Both the position numbers and the translations under genes were made by a program. A stretch of DNA of 56,603 nucleotides from Pseudomonadota bacterium (GTDB taxonomy: Bacteria > Pseudomonadota > Gammaproteobacteria > Burkholderiales > Burkholderiaceae_C): NCBI GenBank assembly GCA_030538605.1, contig JAUNTQ010000005.1, forward strand, positions 34,577 to 91,179. The letters run 5' to 3'. The notes below the pieces were generated by a model. That model saw nothing but the letters and a program-made list of their open reading frames with translations, ran no database searches and was not told the DNA's origin. Positions 8,563 through 17,940 of the stretch are shown here, in pieces. The number at the start of each line of letters is the position of its first letter. Position 1 is the first letter of the stretch.

Positions 8563-8918
8563 GTGTTTGCTCTTGAATAAATAGCGATGCACCCCCTTCA
8601 GGGATGCATCAAGCGTGATGGAAAAAGGAAGCGGCAGCAAGACAAGGCAGCGCGCGCGGGCTGCCGGCTGACGCGCCGACCAGGCGGATTATCCGCCCTG
8701 CCCCGTTGCCTGGTGCGCCCGCCGAGCGCCATGCCATAATCCGCATCGCTCGCGGCACACCAGTTTCGCCGCGACGCCAGCTCTTCCGCTGGGGCGACGA
8801 GACAGCAACACGCTCTCGCCCACCTCTGAAGAACCGCTTGAGCCTTCAACTGGCCGGCAGACCGCCGGAACAGGCCCCAAGCGACTCGCGCCGCTTCCTA
8901 CCAAGGCGCTCCACTTTG
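8563..8918. promoter_or_regulatory. Divergent promoter region between ettA and rhlE
   Basis: 356 bases with no supported gene. A CATAAT hexamer at 8735-8740 is a plausible -10 element for rhlE. It would leave a 5' untranslated leader of about 170 nt, in keeping with the long leaders seen on several DEAD-box RNA helicase mRNAs. No clear -35 was found at the expected spacing, so this is tentative. Confidence 0.3.
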
Positions 8919-10730
8919 ATGAACTTTGAAGATCTGAACCTGGCACCGGCCATCCTGAAGGCCGTGCAGAGCCAAGGCTACACAGCCCCCACACCCATCC
9001 AGGCGCAAGCCATTCCCTCCGTGCTCGAAGGGCACGACCTGCTGGCCGGCGCACAGACCGGCACCGGCAAGACCGCCGGCTTCACCTTGCCCATGCTGCA
9101 ACTGCTCAGCACCCGCCCGGCGACCAGGCCGGGGGCCATCCGCGCGCTGGTGCTCACGCCCACGCGCGAGCTGGCCGCGCAGGTGGAAGAGTCGGTGCGC
9201 ATCTACGGCCAGCACCTTGACCTCGGCTCCACCGTCATCTTCGGCGGCGTGGGCATGAACCCGCAGATCGATCGCGTCCGGCGCGGGGTGGACATTCTGG
9301 TGGCCACGCCCGGCCGGCTGCTGGATTTGTGCGGCCAGGGGCACGTCGACCTCTCGCACGTCGAGATCCTGGTGCTGGACGAAGCCGACCGCATGCTCGA
9401 CATGGGCTTCATCCACGACGTGAAGAAAGTGCTGGCCCTGCTGCCCAAGGCCAAGCAAAGCCTGCTTTTCAGCGCCACCTTCAGCGACGAGATCCGCGAG
9501 CTGGCGCGCGGCCTGCTGAAAGACCCGAAGCACATCCAGGTCACGCCGCCCAACACCACCGTGGAGCGCATCAGCCAGCTCATCTACCCCGTGGGCCGCA
9601 CGCGCAAGAAAGAAGTGCTCGCCCACCTGATCGGCGAAGGCGACTGGAGCCAGGTGCTGGTGTTCACCCGCACCAAATACGGCGCCAACCACGTGGCCGA
9701 CTACCTGTGCAAGCACGGCATCAAGGCGATGGCGCTGCACGGCAACAAGAGCCAGAGCGCCCGCACCCAGGCGCTGGCCGAGTTCAAGAGCGGCGAGCTG
9801 CGCGCGCTGGTGGCTACCGACATTGCCGCGCGCGGCATCGACATTGACGAGCTGCCGCACGTCGTCAACTACGACATTCCCAACGTGCCCGAAGACTACG
9901 TCCACCGCATTGGCCGCACGGGCCGCGCGGGCGCGAGCGGGCAGGCCGTGAGCCTGGTGTGCATGGACGAAGAAGGCTTCATGCACGAGATCGAGAAGTT
10001 CACCCGCCAGCAAATCCCGGTGCAGATGCTGGACGGCTTCGGCCCCGCCGAAGGCGAGCGCGCCGAGCCCATCGCCATGGGCCGCCAGACGCTGTGGGGC
10101 GGCCTTGGCAAGCCGCCCGGCCGCGAAGTGATGGCCGCTGCCGCCAAGGCCGCGCGCCAGGAAATGATGCAGCGCATCCGCGACAACAAGGCCGGGCAAG
10201 TTCAGGGCGGGCGCGCCAAACCTGCCGCCCAGGGCCGCAACAAGGCACAAACCGCAGGCCAGGGCAAAGCCGATGGCGCGCAGGCCGACGGCGAGCCGCA
10301 AGGCGAGCGCGCAGGCCGCAACCGCCGCCGCCGCAACCGTGGCGGTGGCCAGCAGGGCGCACCCGGCGCGCCGCGCCAGGGCAACCCGGCCAGCAGCGGC
10401 CAGCAAGGCCAGCCGCGCCCGCCACACGCCGCCACACGCGAGTTCGGCTATGACGACGAGGACGACCGCGACCTCGACCATTTGCCGCGTCACATCGACC
10501 CGCTGCAAACCAATCTGCATGGCCGCCGCAACCGCCCCCAAGGCCCCAGCCACGGCGCCGTGGGCCAGCCCGACCCGATGCGCACCAGCATCGACCTGAT
10601 GGGCAAGGGCGGCAAAGGCGGCGGCGGTGGCCGCAACCGCTCGGGCGGCGGCGGCAACCGCGGCAACTACGGTGGCGGTGGTGGCGGTGGTGGTGGTGGC
10701 GGCAACCGCCGCGGCGGCTATGGCCGCTGA
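8919..10730 (+). CDS. rhlE: DEAD-box ATP-dependent RNA helicase RhlE
   Basis: 603 residues. The helicase core shows the Q motif ([12 protein letters not shown] ... TPIQAQAIP), Walker [23 protein letters not shown], the DEAD box ([13 protein letters not shown]), SAT (LLFSATFS), then domain 2 with [15 protein letters not shown] and [10 protein letters not shown]. The C-terminal 200 residues are low-complexity: Ala/Gln/Arg-rich, then a Gly-Arg-Asn tail that ends in a run of glycines, typical of RhlE tails that bind RNA. It unwinds RNA in ribosome maturation and mRNA turnover. The start MNFEDLNL is chosen by homology; an earlier in-frame ATG at 8706 would add non-protein-like sequence. An intrinsic terminator follows. 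Confidence 0.95.
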   Translation: MNFEDLNLAPAILKAVQSQGYTAPTPIQAQAIPSVLEGHDLLAGAQTGTGKTAGFTLPMLQLLSTRPATRPGAIRALVLTPTRELAAQVEESVRIYGQHLDLGSTVIFGGVGMNPQIDRVRRGVDILVATPGRLLDLCGQGHVDLSHVEILVLDEADRMLDMGFIHDVKKVLALLPKAKQSLLFSATFSDEIRELARGLLKDPKHIQVTPPNTTVERISQLIYPVGRTRKKEVLAHLIGEGDWSQVLVFTRTKYGANHVADYLCKHGIKAMALHGNKSQSARTQALAEFKSGELRALVATDIAARGIDIDELPHVVNYDIPNVPEDYVHRIGRTGRAGASGQAVSLVCMDEEGFMHEIEKFTRQQIPVQMLDGFGPAEGERAEPIAMGRQTLWGGLGKPPGREVMAAAAKAARQEMMQRIRDNKAGQVQGGRAKPAAQGRNKAQTAGQGKADGAQADGEPQGERAGRNRRRRNRGGGQQGAPGAPRQGNPASSGQQGQPRPPHAATREFGYDDEDDRDLDHLPRHIDPLQTNLHGRRNRPQGPSHGAVGQPDPMRTSIDLMGKGGKGGGGGRNRSGGGGNRGNYGGGGGGGGGGGNRRGGYGR

Positions 10731-10765
10731 AAACCGGCGCGCTGCTTCCTCCCAGGAAGCCAAGC

Positions 10766-10799
10766 CATGAAAAAAGGCCCTGCGGGGCTTTTTTTCATG
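10766..10799 (+). terminator. Intrinsic terminator after rhlE
   Basis: The hairpin AAAAAAGGCCC-TGCG-GGGCTTTTTTT, flanked by CATG on both sides, lies 36 nt after the rhlE stop codon. It has a GC core and a T-run, and its symmetry would let it work in both directions. Confidence 0.85.
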
Positions 10800-10948
10800 C
10801 GCTCAGGCGGAAAACAAGCGATAGCCTATTGGCGAGGGATAACGGTATCAATATCAGAGCTTTTTGCGTATGCTTTCATTACGCAAAATCTGACATTCAA
10901 TCGTCAAAAAATTTTACAAGTCCCCCCTTAGAGAAAGCAGACTGACCG

Positions 10949-10988
10949 CAATCGCAGGGCGGGCACTTGTGCCCGCGCGGGACGCGTG
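10949..10988 (+). repeat. 40-bp direct repeat, first copy
   Basis: The copy begins CAATCGCAGGGCGGGCAC and ends GCGGGACGCGTG. It matches 11158-11197 with a single difference and contains a small GGGCAC-TT-GTGCCC hairpin. The two copies bracket the 10999-11081 palindrome. Confidence 0.8.
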
Positions 10989-10998
10989 ACTCAGCCCC

Positions 10999-11081
10999 GT
11001 AGGCTGGGTAGAGCCGAAGGCGAAACCCAGCGTTCTCGCAAGCCGGGTTGCTGGGTTTCGCTTGCGCTCTACCCAGCCTAC
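10999..11081. repeat. Palindromic repeat, GTAGGCTGGGTAGAGC family, copy 2
   Basis: GTAGGCTGGGTAGAGC on the left pairs with GCTCTACCCAGCCTAC on the right, and the inner arms GCGAAACCCAGC and GCTGGGTTTCGC also pair. It is related to 6286-6365 and 21812-21894 and lies between the two 40-bp direct repeats. Confidence 0.8.
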
Positions 11082-11157
11082 AAAGATGGGTGCAGACGCA
11101 AGCCCCGCTGGGGAGGGCTTGGATGGGTGCCAACCACGCTGGATGCTCAAAGGTGGT

Positions 11158-11197
11158 CAATCGCAGGGTGGGCACTTGTGCCCGCGCGGGACGCGTG
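11158..11197 (+). repeat. 40-bp direct repeat, second copy
   Basis: Same 40-base unit as 10949-10988 with one substitution (GGGTGGGCAC for GGGCGGGCAC). It lies just before the mutY 3' end. Confidence 0.8.
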
Positions 11198-11242
11198 TGC
11201 AGTGCAGACGCACGGCGCAGCGCGCGGGCATGAATGCCCGCC

Positions 11243-12313
11243 CTACTGCTCCAGAAAGCGCCGCACGGGCGCTGGCAAGCCAAGCCGGGGCCAGGCATCG
11301 GCCAGGTGCCAGCCGCCTTCGCCCGGCGCGGCATCGGCGGGCACGTGCGCGGTGACGATGTGCAGGTGCAGATCGCGGTGCGTCAGCACATGCATGAAAG
11401 GCGGGTGCGCCATGGCGCTGGCGCGGGCGCTGGTGGGCAAGGTGGCGAGCAGGGCCTCGTGCGCATCGAAGGTGGGCAGGCAATGCAGGCCGGCCCAGAT
11501 GCCGCGCGCGGGGCGCTCGGTGAGCCACACACGGCCTTGCGTGTCCAGCGCGTGCAGCAGCCACAGCGTTTGCTGGCTGCGGCGCACGCGCCGGGTCTTG
11601 ACGGGGTAGCGCGCGGGGTCGCCCTCGCGCGCGGCCTGGCAGTCGGGTTGCAAGGGGCAGGCCGTGCAGGCCGGGCGCGTGCGGGTGCAGACGGTGGCAC
11701 CCAAATCCATCAAACCTTGGGTGTAGGCGGGCATGGTGCGGGGCAGATCGTGCGTGGGCAGCAGCGCCTGCGCGCGCTGCCACAGGGCGCGCTCGTTGGC
11801 GGGCAGGCTCAGGTCGTCGGCCACGCCGAAGGCGCGGGTGATCACGCGCTTGACGTTGCCATCCAGAATGGCCGCGCGCTCGCCAAAGCAGAAGGCGGCA
11901 ATGGCTGCGGCCGTGGAAGGGCCGATGCCCGGCAGCGTGGCCAGCTCGGCGGCGGTGCGGGGAAAGTGGCCGCCAAAGCGCTGCATCACCTCGCCCGCGC
12001 AGCGGTGCAAGTGGCGCGCGCGGCTGTAGTAGCCCAGGCCGCTCCACAGTGCCAGCACGTCGCCCAGCGGCGCGGCGGCCAGGCTGGCCACGTCGGCGAA
12101 GCGGGCGAGAAAGCGCGGGTAGTAGGCCAGCACGGTGCTGACCTGCGTTTGCTGCAACATGATTTCCGACAGCCACACGCGGTAGGCATCGCGCGTGCCC
12201 TGCCAGGGCAGGCCGTGCCGGCCGTGGCGGCCCTGCCAGTCGATGACGCGGGTGGCAAACGAGGCGGCGTTGGCAGCCTCGGACCGGGCAGCCGGTGGCG
12301 CGGCGGCGCTCAC
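11243..12313 (-). CDS. mutY: A/G-specific adenine DNA glycosylase MutY
   Basis: 356 residues, normal length. MutY removes adenine mispaired with 8-oxoguanine (GO repair). It shows the catalytic Glu in SEIMLQQTQV, the helix-hairpin-helix LPGIGPSTAAAI, the catalytic Asp region ILDGNVKRV and the [4Fe-4S] loop with the spacing C-x6-C-x2-C-x5-C (CTRTRPACTACPLQPDC). The C-terminal 130 residues form the NUDIX-like 8-oxoG recognition domain. Its start overlaps the stop of the upstream dynamin-like gene by 4 bases (ATGA), so the two are translationally coupled. mutM, the partner of mutY in GO repair, lies just beyond that gene on the same strand. Confidence 0.96.
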   Translation of the reverse strand: MSAAAPPAARSEAANAASFATRVIDWQGRHGRHGLPWQGTRDAYRVWLSEIMLQQTQVSTVLAYYPRFLARFADVASLAAAPLGDVLALWSGLGYYSRARHLHRCAGEVMQRFGGHFPRTAAELATLPGIGPSTAAAIAAFCFGERAAILDGNVKRVITRAFGVADDLSLPANERALWQRAQALLPTHDLPRTMPAYTQGLMDLGATVCTRTRPACTACPLQPDCQAAREGDPARYPVKTRRVRRSQQTLWLLHALDTQGRVWLTERPARGIWAGLHCLPTFDAHEALLATLPTSARASAMAHPPFMHVLTHRDLHLHIVTAHVPADAAPGEGGWHLADAWPRLGLPAPVRRFLEQ

Positions 12314-14277
12314 GCCTCGACGGGCTCTGGCGTGTGCTCGGTTGCCTGTGGCGCCGCGGCAGTGGTCAGGGCCTTGAGTTCATCCGCGAGCACGTCCAGG
12401 CGCTGCGCCACGGCGTCCAGTGCGCTTTCCTGGTCGTGGATTTCGCCGATGCGCAGATCGAGCCCGCCTGCGGCGTCCTGGATGCGCTGGATGGCCTCGA
12501 TGCGGCGGCCAAAGGCGCGGCGGCGCTCGCGCAGCTGGGCGTCGAGCTGGCTGGTGGAGGTCTTGTTCCACAGCTCGATGTCGCCCAGCGCCGTCTCGAA
12601 GATGGAGCGCACGCGCGCCAGCAGCGCACGCACCAGCTTCTCGGCGAAATCGGGTCGCGCGAGCTGCACCATGTTGCCCACGCCCAGATATTGCAGGTGG
12701 CTGCGTTCGACGGCGCTCAGGTCGTGCTCGAAGCGCAGCATGTCGGGCGGCTCGGCCGCTTGCAGCGAGAAGCCGTAGTCGGTGTTGAGCTGGCGAAAGG
12801 CGGTGGTGAGCATGGCGTGGATTTCGGTTTCCAGCATCTGCACCTGGCGCATCACGCCGCGCAGGTTGTCAAAGCCCTTGGCGTAGGCTTTTTTCACGCC
12901 CAGCTTCAGGCCCGGCTCGCGCAGCAAGGTGGTCAGGCCCGCCAGCTCGCGCTTGATGGACGAGCTGCCCAGCAGCTTGAAGACGTCGCGCAGCAGCTTC
13001 ATGTGCACCGACCGCACGGCCAGCACGCTGGCGGCGCTGCGGTCGAATTCGGCCTTTTCCTGCTCCACGCGCAGGCGCATCTGGCGGATCACGGCGTGGT
13101 TCTTGCCGCGCAGGCCCTTGAGTTCGAGCGCCTGCTCGGCCAGCTCGCGCCGGCGCACGCCCAGCGTGCGGCCCGCCTGCGTGCGCAGCGCGCCCACCAC
13201 CGACCGGATGGCGCCATCGAGCATGGCCTGGCGCTCGCCCAGCACGTGCTCGCCCATCAGTTGCTCGAAGCCGGGCAGGCGGCTTTCGGCCAGCAGCGCA
13301 GCGTCGCCGCGCACCTTGGCCAACAGGCCTTTTTGCGCGGACACGGCCAGCACCTGCTCGGCCGGCAGCGCCAGCGTCTGCGCGGTGTCTTCGCACTGGC
13401 GCTGGATTTGCGCGGCGATCTGCGCGGGCGTGCTCAGCTCGTCCCACAGCGTGTCGATCTTGTTGAGCACCACGAATCGCGCGGCAGAGCCGTCGTCCAT
13501 CGCGGCCAGGTGTTCGCGCCAGATGGTCAGGTCGGACTTGGTCACGCCCGTGTCGGCACCCAGGATGAACACCACGGCCTGCGCCTGCGGGATGAGGTTG
13601 ACGGTGAGCTCCGGCTCGGCGCCGATGGCGTTCAGCCCCGGCGTGTCGAGCACCACCAGGCCCTGCTTGAGCAGCGGGTGCGCCATGTTGATGAGCGCGT
13701 GCCGCCAGCGCGGCACTTCCACTGCGCCGCTGGCGTTGACGGGCGGGTTGTCCTCGGGCCGGTCGTCGTGCCAGAAGCCCAGCGCGCGGGCTTGGTCCTG
13801 GCTCACGTGCAGCACCTCGGAGACTTTCTCCATGGCGCCGGCGAGCTGCTCGGGGTCGTTCACGTCCAGGTCCACCCGCGTCCACTTCTCGGGCACCTGC
13901 CGCCATTCGAGCAGGGCCTGCGGCTGCAGGCGGGTTTCGATGGGCAGCAGGCGCAGGCAGGGGGGCAGCGCGGCTTCGTAGCCCAGCTCGGTGGGGCACA
14001 TGGTGGTGCGCCCGGCGCTGGCGGGCATGATGCGGCGGCCATAGCCGGCAAAGAACACCGCGTTGATCAGCTCCGACTTGCCGCGCGAGAACTCGGCCAC
14101 GAAGGCCACCGTCACCTTGTCGGACTGGAGCTGCTCGGCCAGCTGGTGCAGGCGCTCGTCGGCGCCGTCGTCGAGCAAGTCCTGCTCTTTCAGCCAGTCG
14201 CCCAGCACCTTGACACGCAGACCCATCTCGCGGCGCCACGCGCCGTGCTGGTCGAATTGTTGGTTGAAACCCGCCAC
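12310..14277 (-). CDS. Dynamin-family large GTPase
   Basis: About 655 residues. GTPase motifs: P-loop AEFSRGKSELIN, G2 threonine in GRTTMCPTELGY, G3 DTPGLNAIG, G4 NKIDTLWDEL. The rest is long helical and coiled-coil sequence rich in Arg, Leu and Gln, as in bacterial dynamin-like proteins, which remodel or protect membranes. I place the start at a GTG at 14277 (VAGFNQQFDQHG) because AGGGGG lies about 7 nt upstream and the sequence between 14391 (the first ATG) and 14277 does not look like protein; the ATG at 14391 remains possible. It overlaps mutY by 4 bases, so both come from one transcript. A role linked to DNA repair is not evident. Confidence 0.85.
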   Translation of the reverse strand: MAGFNQQFDQHGAWRREMGLRVKVLGDWLKEQDLLDDGADERLHQLAEQLQSDKVTVAFVAEFSRGKSELINAVFFAGYGRRIMPASAGRTTMCPTELGYEAALPPCLRLLPIETRLQPQALLEWRQVPEKWTRVDLDVNDPEQLAGAMEKVSEVLHVSQDQARALGFWHDDRPEDNPPVNASGAVEVPRWRHALINMAHPLLKQGLVVLDTPGLNAIGAEPELTVNLIPQAQAVVFILGADTGVTKSDLTIWREHLAAMDDGSAARFVVLNKIDTLWDELSTPAQIAAQIQRQCEDTAQTLALPAEQVLAVSAQKGLLAKVRGDAALLAESRLPGFEQLMGEHVLGERQAMLDGAIRSVVGALRTQAGRTLGVRRRELAEQALELKGLRGKNHAVIRQMRLRVEQEKAEFDRSAASVLAVRSVHMKLLRDVFKLLGSSSIKRELAGLTTLLREPGLKLGVKKAYAKGFDNLRGVMRQVQMLETEIHAMLTTAFRQLNTDYGFSLQAAEPPDMLRFEHDLSAVERSHLQYLGVGNMVQLARPDFAEKLVRALLARVRSIFETALGDIELWNKTSTSQLDAQLRERRRAFGRRIEAIQRIQDAAGGLDLRIGEIHDQESALDAVAQRLDVLADELKALTTAAAPQATEHTPEPVEA

Positions 14278-14532
14278 GTCCGCCGCCCCCTGCCCGGGTT
14301 TGCCCCGAGAGAAAAAACACGACTTGCGCAAAAGGCATGCCCCAAAGCATCTCAAGACGCCCAAGGGATCCCATCCGGCCAGATGGCGCAAGTGCCAAAA
14401 AAAGAGTCGGCCATATTACACGCGCCAAACGGCCTTGCAGGGCCGTTCGCGCGCGCGGTTTGCCCGCTGGCGTGAACAACTTGCGGCCCGGCTGGCCAGC
14501 GTCAAGGCCGCTGGGGATCCAGGCCGCCAGCG

Positions 14533-15372
14533 TCAGGGCCGCTGGCAGTGCGCGCAGTAATAAGTCGATCGCTGCCCCTGCCGCATCACCCGCACGGGCG
14601 CGCCGCAGGCCGGGCAGGGCAGGCCGGCGCGGCCATACACCGCCGTCTGGTGCTGAAAGTGCCCGCTTTCGCCCAGCGCGTTGGAAAAATCGCGCAGCGT
14701 GGTGCCGCCCTGCGCCACGGCGCGGCCCAGCACATCGCGAATGGCCGCGTGCAGCCGCGCAGCGCGCGCCAGCGACAGGCGCGCCGCCGGGGTGCCTGGC
14801 CGTATGCGGGCCAGAAACAGCACCTCGCACGCATAGATGTTGCCCACGCCCACCACCACGTCGCCCGCCAGCAGCACCTGCTTGATGGGCGCGCGCCGCG
14901 TGCGCAGCGCCTGGTGAAAGGCCACCGCGTCAAAGCCATCGCCCAGCGGCTCCACGCCCAGGCGCGCAAGCAGCTTGCGCGCGGGCATCACCTGCGCGCC
15001 GGCCGACCACACCACCGCGCCAAAGCGCCGCGGATCGTGCAGACGCAGCACGCCGCGCGAGGTCAGCAGATCGAAATGGTCGTGCGGCCCGCGCGCCGGC
15101 GGGCTGGCCTGAAAGCTCAGGCTGCCCGACATGCCCAGGTGCACCAGCAGCACGCCCGCTTCCCCCGCGCCGCCACCCGGTGCATCCAGATGCAGAAGCA
15201 GGTATTTGCCGCGCCGCGCCACCTCGCGCACCACGCACCCGGCCAGCGCCCCAGGTGCCACGCCCAGCGGCCAGCGCAGCGGCTTGCCCACCCAGGCAGA
15301 GACAATGTGCGCGCCCTCGATGCGGGGTGCCACCGTCAGCCGCGTGACCTCCACCTCGGGCAGTTCAGGCAT
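14533..15372 (-). CDS. mutM: Formamidopyrimidine-DNA glycosylase MutM (Fpg)
   Basis: 279 residues. MutM excises 8-oxoguanine and ring-opened purines and nicks the abasic site. The N-terminus [10 protein letters not shown] carries the catalytic Pro (after Met removal) and Glu. RRGKYLLL holds the conserved Lys. The C-terminal zinc finger [10 protein letters not shown] ... YYCAHC supplies four Cys. The spacing and length match the family. It faces the TPR-protein gene divergently across a 146-bp gap that contains a palindromic repeat. With mutY downstream, both glycosylases of GO repair lie within 4.1 kb. Confidence 0.97.
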   Translation of the reverse strand: MPELPEVEVTRLTVAPRIEGAHIVSAWVGKPLRWPLGVAPGALAGCVVREVARRGKYLLLHLDAPGGGAGEAGVLLVHLGMSGSLSFQASPPARGPHDHFDLLTSRGVLRLHDPRRFGAVVWSAGAQVMPARKLLARLGVEPLGDGFDAVAFHQALRTRRAPIKQVLLAGDVVVGVGNIYACEVLFLARIRPGTPAARLSLARAARLHAAIRDVLGRAVAQGGTTLRDFSNALGESGHFQHQTAVYGRAGLPCPACGAPVRVMRQGQRSTYYCAHCQRP

Positions 15373-15404
15373 GGTGCAAGTGAAGGATGTAATACATAAA
15401 CAAT

Positions 15405-15480
15405 AGCTGCTTGCGCACGTTATAAAACAATTTCATATATAAACTATGCTAATTTTGTTTTATAACGTACGCAAGCAGCT
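15405..15480. repeat. 76-bp palindromic repeat, copy 2
   Basis: The two 25-bp arms (15405-15429 and 15456-15480) pair with a single mismatch, the best preserved of the family. A CCTTTTTTTG tract follows. This copy lies between two divergent genes, so here it cannot serve as a 3' terminator for either; it may instead affect the start region of both. Confidence 0.85.
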
Positions 15481-15518
15481 CCTTTTTTTGAAGTAAATCA
15501 GACAGCCGACTGAACCAC

Positions 15519-17426
15519 ATGAATTATTATGGGTCGATCACCCCCCTGCCCCTCGATCGGCCCACGATGCACCCCCTGCCCCCGTTTCGCGCGCCAGCGC
15601 CCGCACGCCGCGCCCCACACGCTCTGGCCGCCTGGCTGATGATGGCCGCCGTCTGCAGCGCCTGCGCGCAGTCGCCCGTGGCCCCACCGGCTGCTTCACC
15701 GGCCACCGCGCCCGAAGTGGCCGCCCCCGAGAGCACTGCACCCGCCGTCACACAGGCTGCCGAGCCTGCCGCCCCGCCCCTGCCCTCCGGCATGACCGGC
15801 CGCCTCATGTACGAGCTGCTGGTGGCCGAGCTGCTGCTGCAAGAAGGCGACGGCGCCACCGCCACCCGCCTCATGCTCGACGCCGCCCGCCGCACGGATG
15901 ACGAAGCGGTTTACCAGCGCGCCGTCGAAGCCGCCATCCAGTCGCGCTCCGGCCCCGCCGCGCTGGAAGCCACGCGCGCCTGGCGGCAGGCCTTCCCCGC
16001 CTCGCCCGAGGCCAGCCAGTACGAGCTGCAAGTGCACATCGTGCTGGGCCGCGTGGCCGAAGCCGAAGCGCCCCTGCGCCGCTTTCTGGCCGTGCTGCCC
16101 GAAGCCGACAAGGAAGCCCTCATCACCGCCCTGCCCGCGCTCTTTCAGCGCGTGCCCGACAAGGCCGAGGCCGCCCGCGTCGTCGAGCGCGGCCTGGCCG
16201 ACGCCCTGCAAGACAAGCGCCTAGCCCCCGCCGCCTGGACCAGCATCGGGCGCCTGCGCCTGCAAGCGGGCGACAACGCCGGCGCCCTGGCCGCCGCCAC
16301 GCTCGGGCAGACCGCCGACGCCGACTCCGAATGGCCCGCCCTGCTCGCGCTACAGCTCTACGCCGCCGACGTCGCCGAGGCCGAAGCCCTGGTGCAGCGC
16401 CACCTCGCCCGCCCCGCCGCCAAGCCCGAGCTGCGCATCAACTACGCCCGCGCCCTGGCCGAAAAAAACCGCCCAGCCCAGGCGCACGAGCAGCTGGCCG
16501 ACCTCATCCTGCAGCAACCCAAGCACCCCGACGCCTGGCTGCTGCAAGGCGCGCTTTACGCCGACATGCGCGACGACGCGCGCGCCGAAACCGCCCTGCG
16601 CCACTACCTGGCCCTGAGCGAAGCCGAGCCCCCCGCGCCCGACGTCGACCGCCGCGCCGGCCAGGACCAGGCCCGCCTCATGCTCGCGCGCATCGCCGAG
16701 CGCCGGGGCGACGTGGCCGCCGCCCGCGCGCTGCTCGATGGCATCGAATCGCCCGAGCAGGCCATGGCCGTGGCCCAGCGCCGCGCCACCCTGCTCGCGC
16801 GCGAAGGCCGGCTGCAGCAAGCGCGCGCGCTCATCCGCGCCGTGCCCGAGCGCAGCCCCGAGGACGCCCGCCTGAAGCTGCTCACCGAAGCCCACCTGCT
16901 GCGCGACCACCAGCAGCCCCTGGAGGCCTACCAACTGCTCAGCGCCGAGCTGGCCAACGCCCCCGACGACGAAGCCCTGCTCTACGACACCGCCATGGCC
17001 GCCGAGCGCAAAGGCAACGTCGACGAAATGGAGCGCCTGCTGCGCCGCCTGATCGCCGTCAACCCCGAATCCGCCAACGCCTACAACGCCCTGGGCTACA
17101 CCCTGGCCGATCGCGGCGTGCGCCTGGAAGAAGCGCGCCAGCTGATCGAAAAAGCCGTGCAACTCTCGCCCGGCGACAGCTTCATCCAGGACAGCCTGGG
17201 CTGGGTCGAATACCGCCTGGGCCACACGCAAAAGGCGCGCGACATCCTGCAGGCGGCCTACGCCACCCGGCCCGACCCCGAAATCGCCGCCCACCTGGGC
17301 GAAGTGCTGTGGGCGCTGGGCCAACACGACGCCGCCCGCAGCGCCTGGCGCGACGGCATGCGGCTCGACCCCGACAACAAGACCCTGCGCAAAACGCTCG
17401 ACCGATTCAAGGTCAGCCTGCCGTGA
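15519..17426 (+). CDS. Exported tetratricopeptide-repeat protein
   Basis: 635 residues, with a signal sequence (HALAAWLMMAAVCSACAQS) and then an Ala/Pro-rich linker. Most of the protein is helical repeats of TPR type; the clearest are at the C-terminus (NAYNALGYTLADRGVRLEEA, LSPGDSFIQDSLGWVEYRLG, LGEVLWALGQHDAARSAW). TPR proteins are assembly scaffolds. The gene precedes lolB and ispE in many betaproteobacteria, and the overlap with lolB (TGATG) indicates one operon. The Cys in CSAC is not a canonical lipobox, so simple secretion is likelier than lipidation. An alternative start is the ATG at 15567; neither start has a clear ribosome-binding site. Confidence 0.88.
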   Translation: MNYYGSITPLPLDRPTMHPLPPFRAPAPARRAPHALAAWLMMAAVCSACAQSPVAPPAASPATAPEVAAPESTAPAVTQAAEPAAPPLPSGMTGRLMYELLVAELLLQEGDGATATRLMLDAARRTDDEAVYQRAVEAAIQSRSGPAALEATRAWRQAFPASPEASQYELQVHIVLGRVAEAEAPLRRFLAVLPEADKEALITALPALFQRVPDKAEAARVVERGLADALQDKRLAPAAWTSIGRLRLQAGDNAGALAAATLGQTADADSEWPALLALQLYAADVAEAEALVQRHLARPAAKPELRINYARALAEKNRPAQAHEQLADLILQQPKHPDAWLLQGALYADMRDDARAETALRHYLALSEAEPPAPDVDRRAGQDQARLMLARIAERRGDVAAARALLDGIESPEQAMAVAQRRATLLAREGRLQQARALIRAVPERSPEDARLKLLTEAHLLRDHQQPLEAYQLLSAELANAPDDEALLYDTAMAAERKGNVDEMERLLRRLIAVNPESANAYNALGYTLADRGVRLEEARQLIEKAVQLSPGDSFIQDSLGWVEYRLGHTQKARDILQAAYATRPDPEIAAHLGEVLWALGQHDAARSAWRDGMRLDPDNKTLRKTLDRFKVSLP

Positions 17427-17923
17427 TGGCCGCCCTGCCCCGCCGCAGCGCATGCGCCCTGCTGGCTGCGCTGCTCATCGCCGGCTGCGCCAGCCCAGGC
17501 AAAGACAGGCCCGTCTCCGACCCCGAAGCCCATTTCTGGACTGGCCGCCTCGCCCTCACCGTCGCCGCCGAGCCGCCCGAAGCCTTTTCCGCCGGCTTCA
17601 CCCTGAGCGGCAGCGCCGACGCGGGCGAACTCAGCCTCACCTCCCCCTTGGGCAACACCCTCGCGCTCCTGCAATGGCAGCCCGGCCAGACCCTGCTGCG
17701 CCAGGGCGAGCGCACGCAAGCCTTCGACTCGCTCGAACAACTCGCCGCCCAACTCACCGGCACCCCCCTGCCCGTGCGCGCCCTGTTCGGCTGGCTGCAC
17801 GGGCAGTCGCAGGCGGTCGAAGGCTGGCAAGCCGACCTGGACCGCCTGCCCGACGGCCGCCTCATCGCCCGCCGCCTCATGCCCCTGCCCACCGCCGAGC
17901 TGCGCGTGGTGCTCGACCGCTGA
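17426..17923 (+). CDS. lolB: Outer-membrane lipoprotein LolB
   Basis: 165 residues. LolB accepts lipoproteins from LolA and inserts them into the inner leaflet of the outer membrane. The signal peptide ends in the lipobox LIAGC. The mature part has the expected short beta-rich fold with FWTGRLALTV near the start, a GNTLALLQWQPG strand and a hydrophobic tip region (PVRALFGWLHG). The length is slightly below the E. coli protein (207). The start codon overlaps the TPR stop by one base, and ispE begins 17 nt downstream, the usual lolB-ispE order. Confidence 0.92.
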   Translation: MAALPRRSACALLAALLIAGCASPGKDRPVSDPEAHFWTGRLALTVAAEPPEAFSAGFTLSGSADAGELSLTSPLGNTLALLQWQPGQTLLRQGERTQAFDSLEQLAAQLTGTPLPVRALFGWLHGQSQAVEGWQADLDRLPDGRLIARRLMPLPTAELRVVLDR

Positions 17924-17940
17924 CCCCACCCCCTTTCGTC

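Larger units (their letters stand above)
10731..11242. other. Repeat-rich region between rhlE and mutY, no gene
   Basis: The 512 bases hold the rhlE terminator, a small palindrome TTTTGCGTA/TACGCAAAA (10862-10888) that looks like a degenerate member of the 76-bp family, a 40-bp direct repeat at 10949-10988 and 11158-11197, a GTAGGCTGGG palindrome (10999-11081) and a GCGGGCATGAATGCCCGC hairpin near 11224. No protein gene is supported. Confidence 0.6.

Noticed and set aside
10949-11197. Possible CRISPR-like spacing of repeats near mutY
   Set aside because: Only two copies of the 40-bp unit, a 169-bp spacer and no cas genes anywhere in the window.
12295-14475. Plus-strand open frame of 726 codons opposite the dynamin-like gene
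   Set aside because: A shadow of the GTPase gene, which has intact G1-G4 motifs; the shadow product is His/Gln/Ala-rich without motifs.
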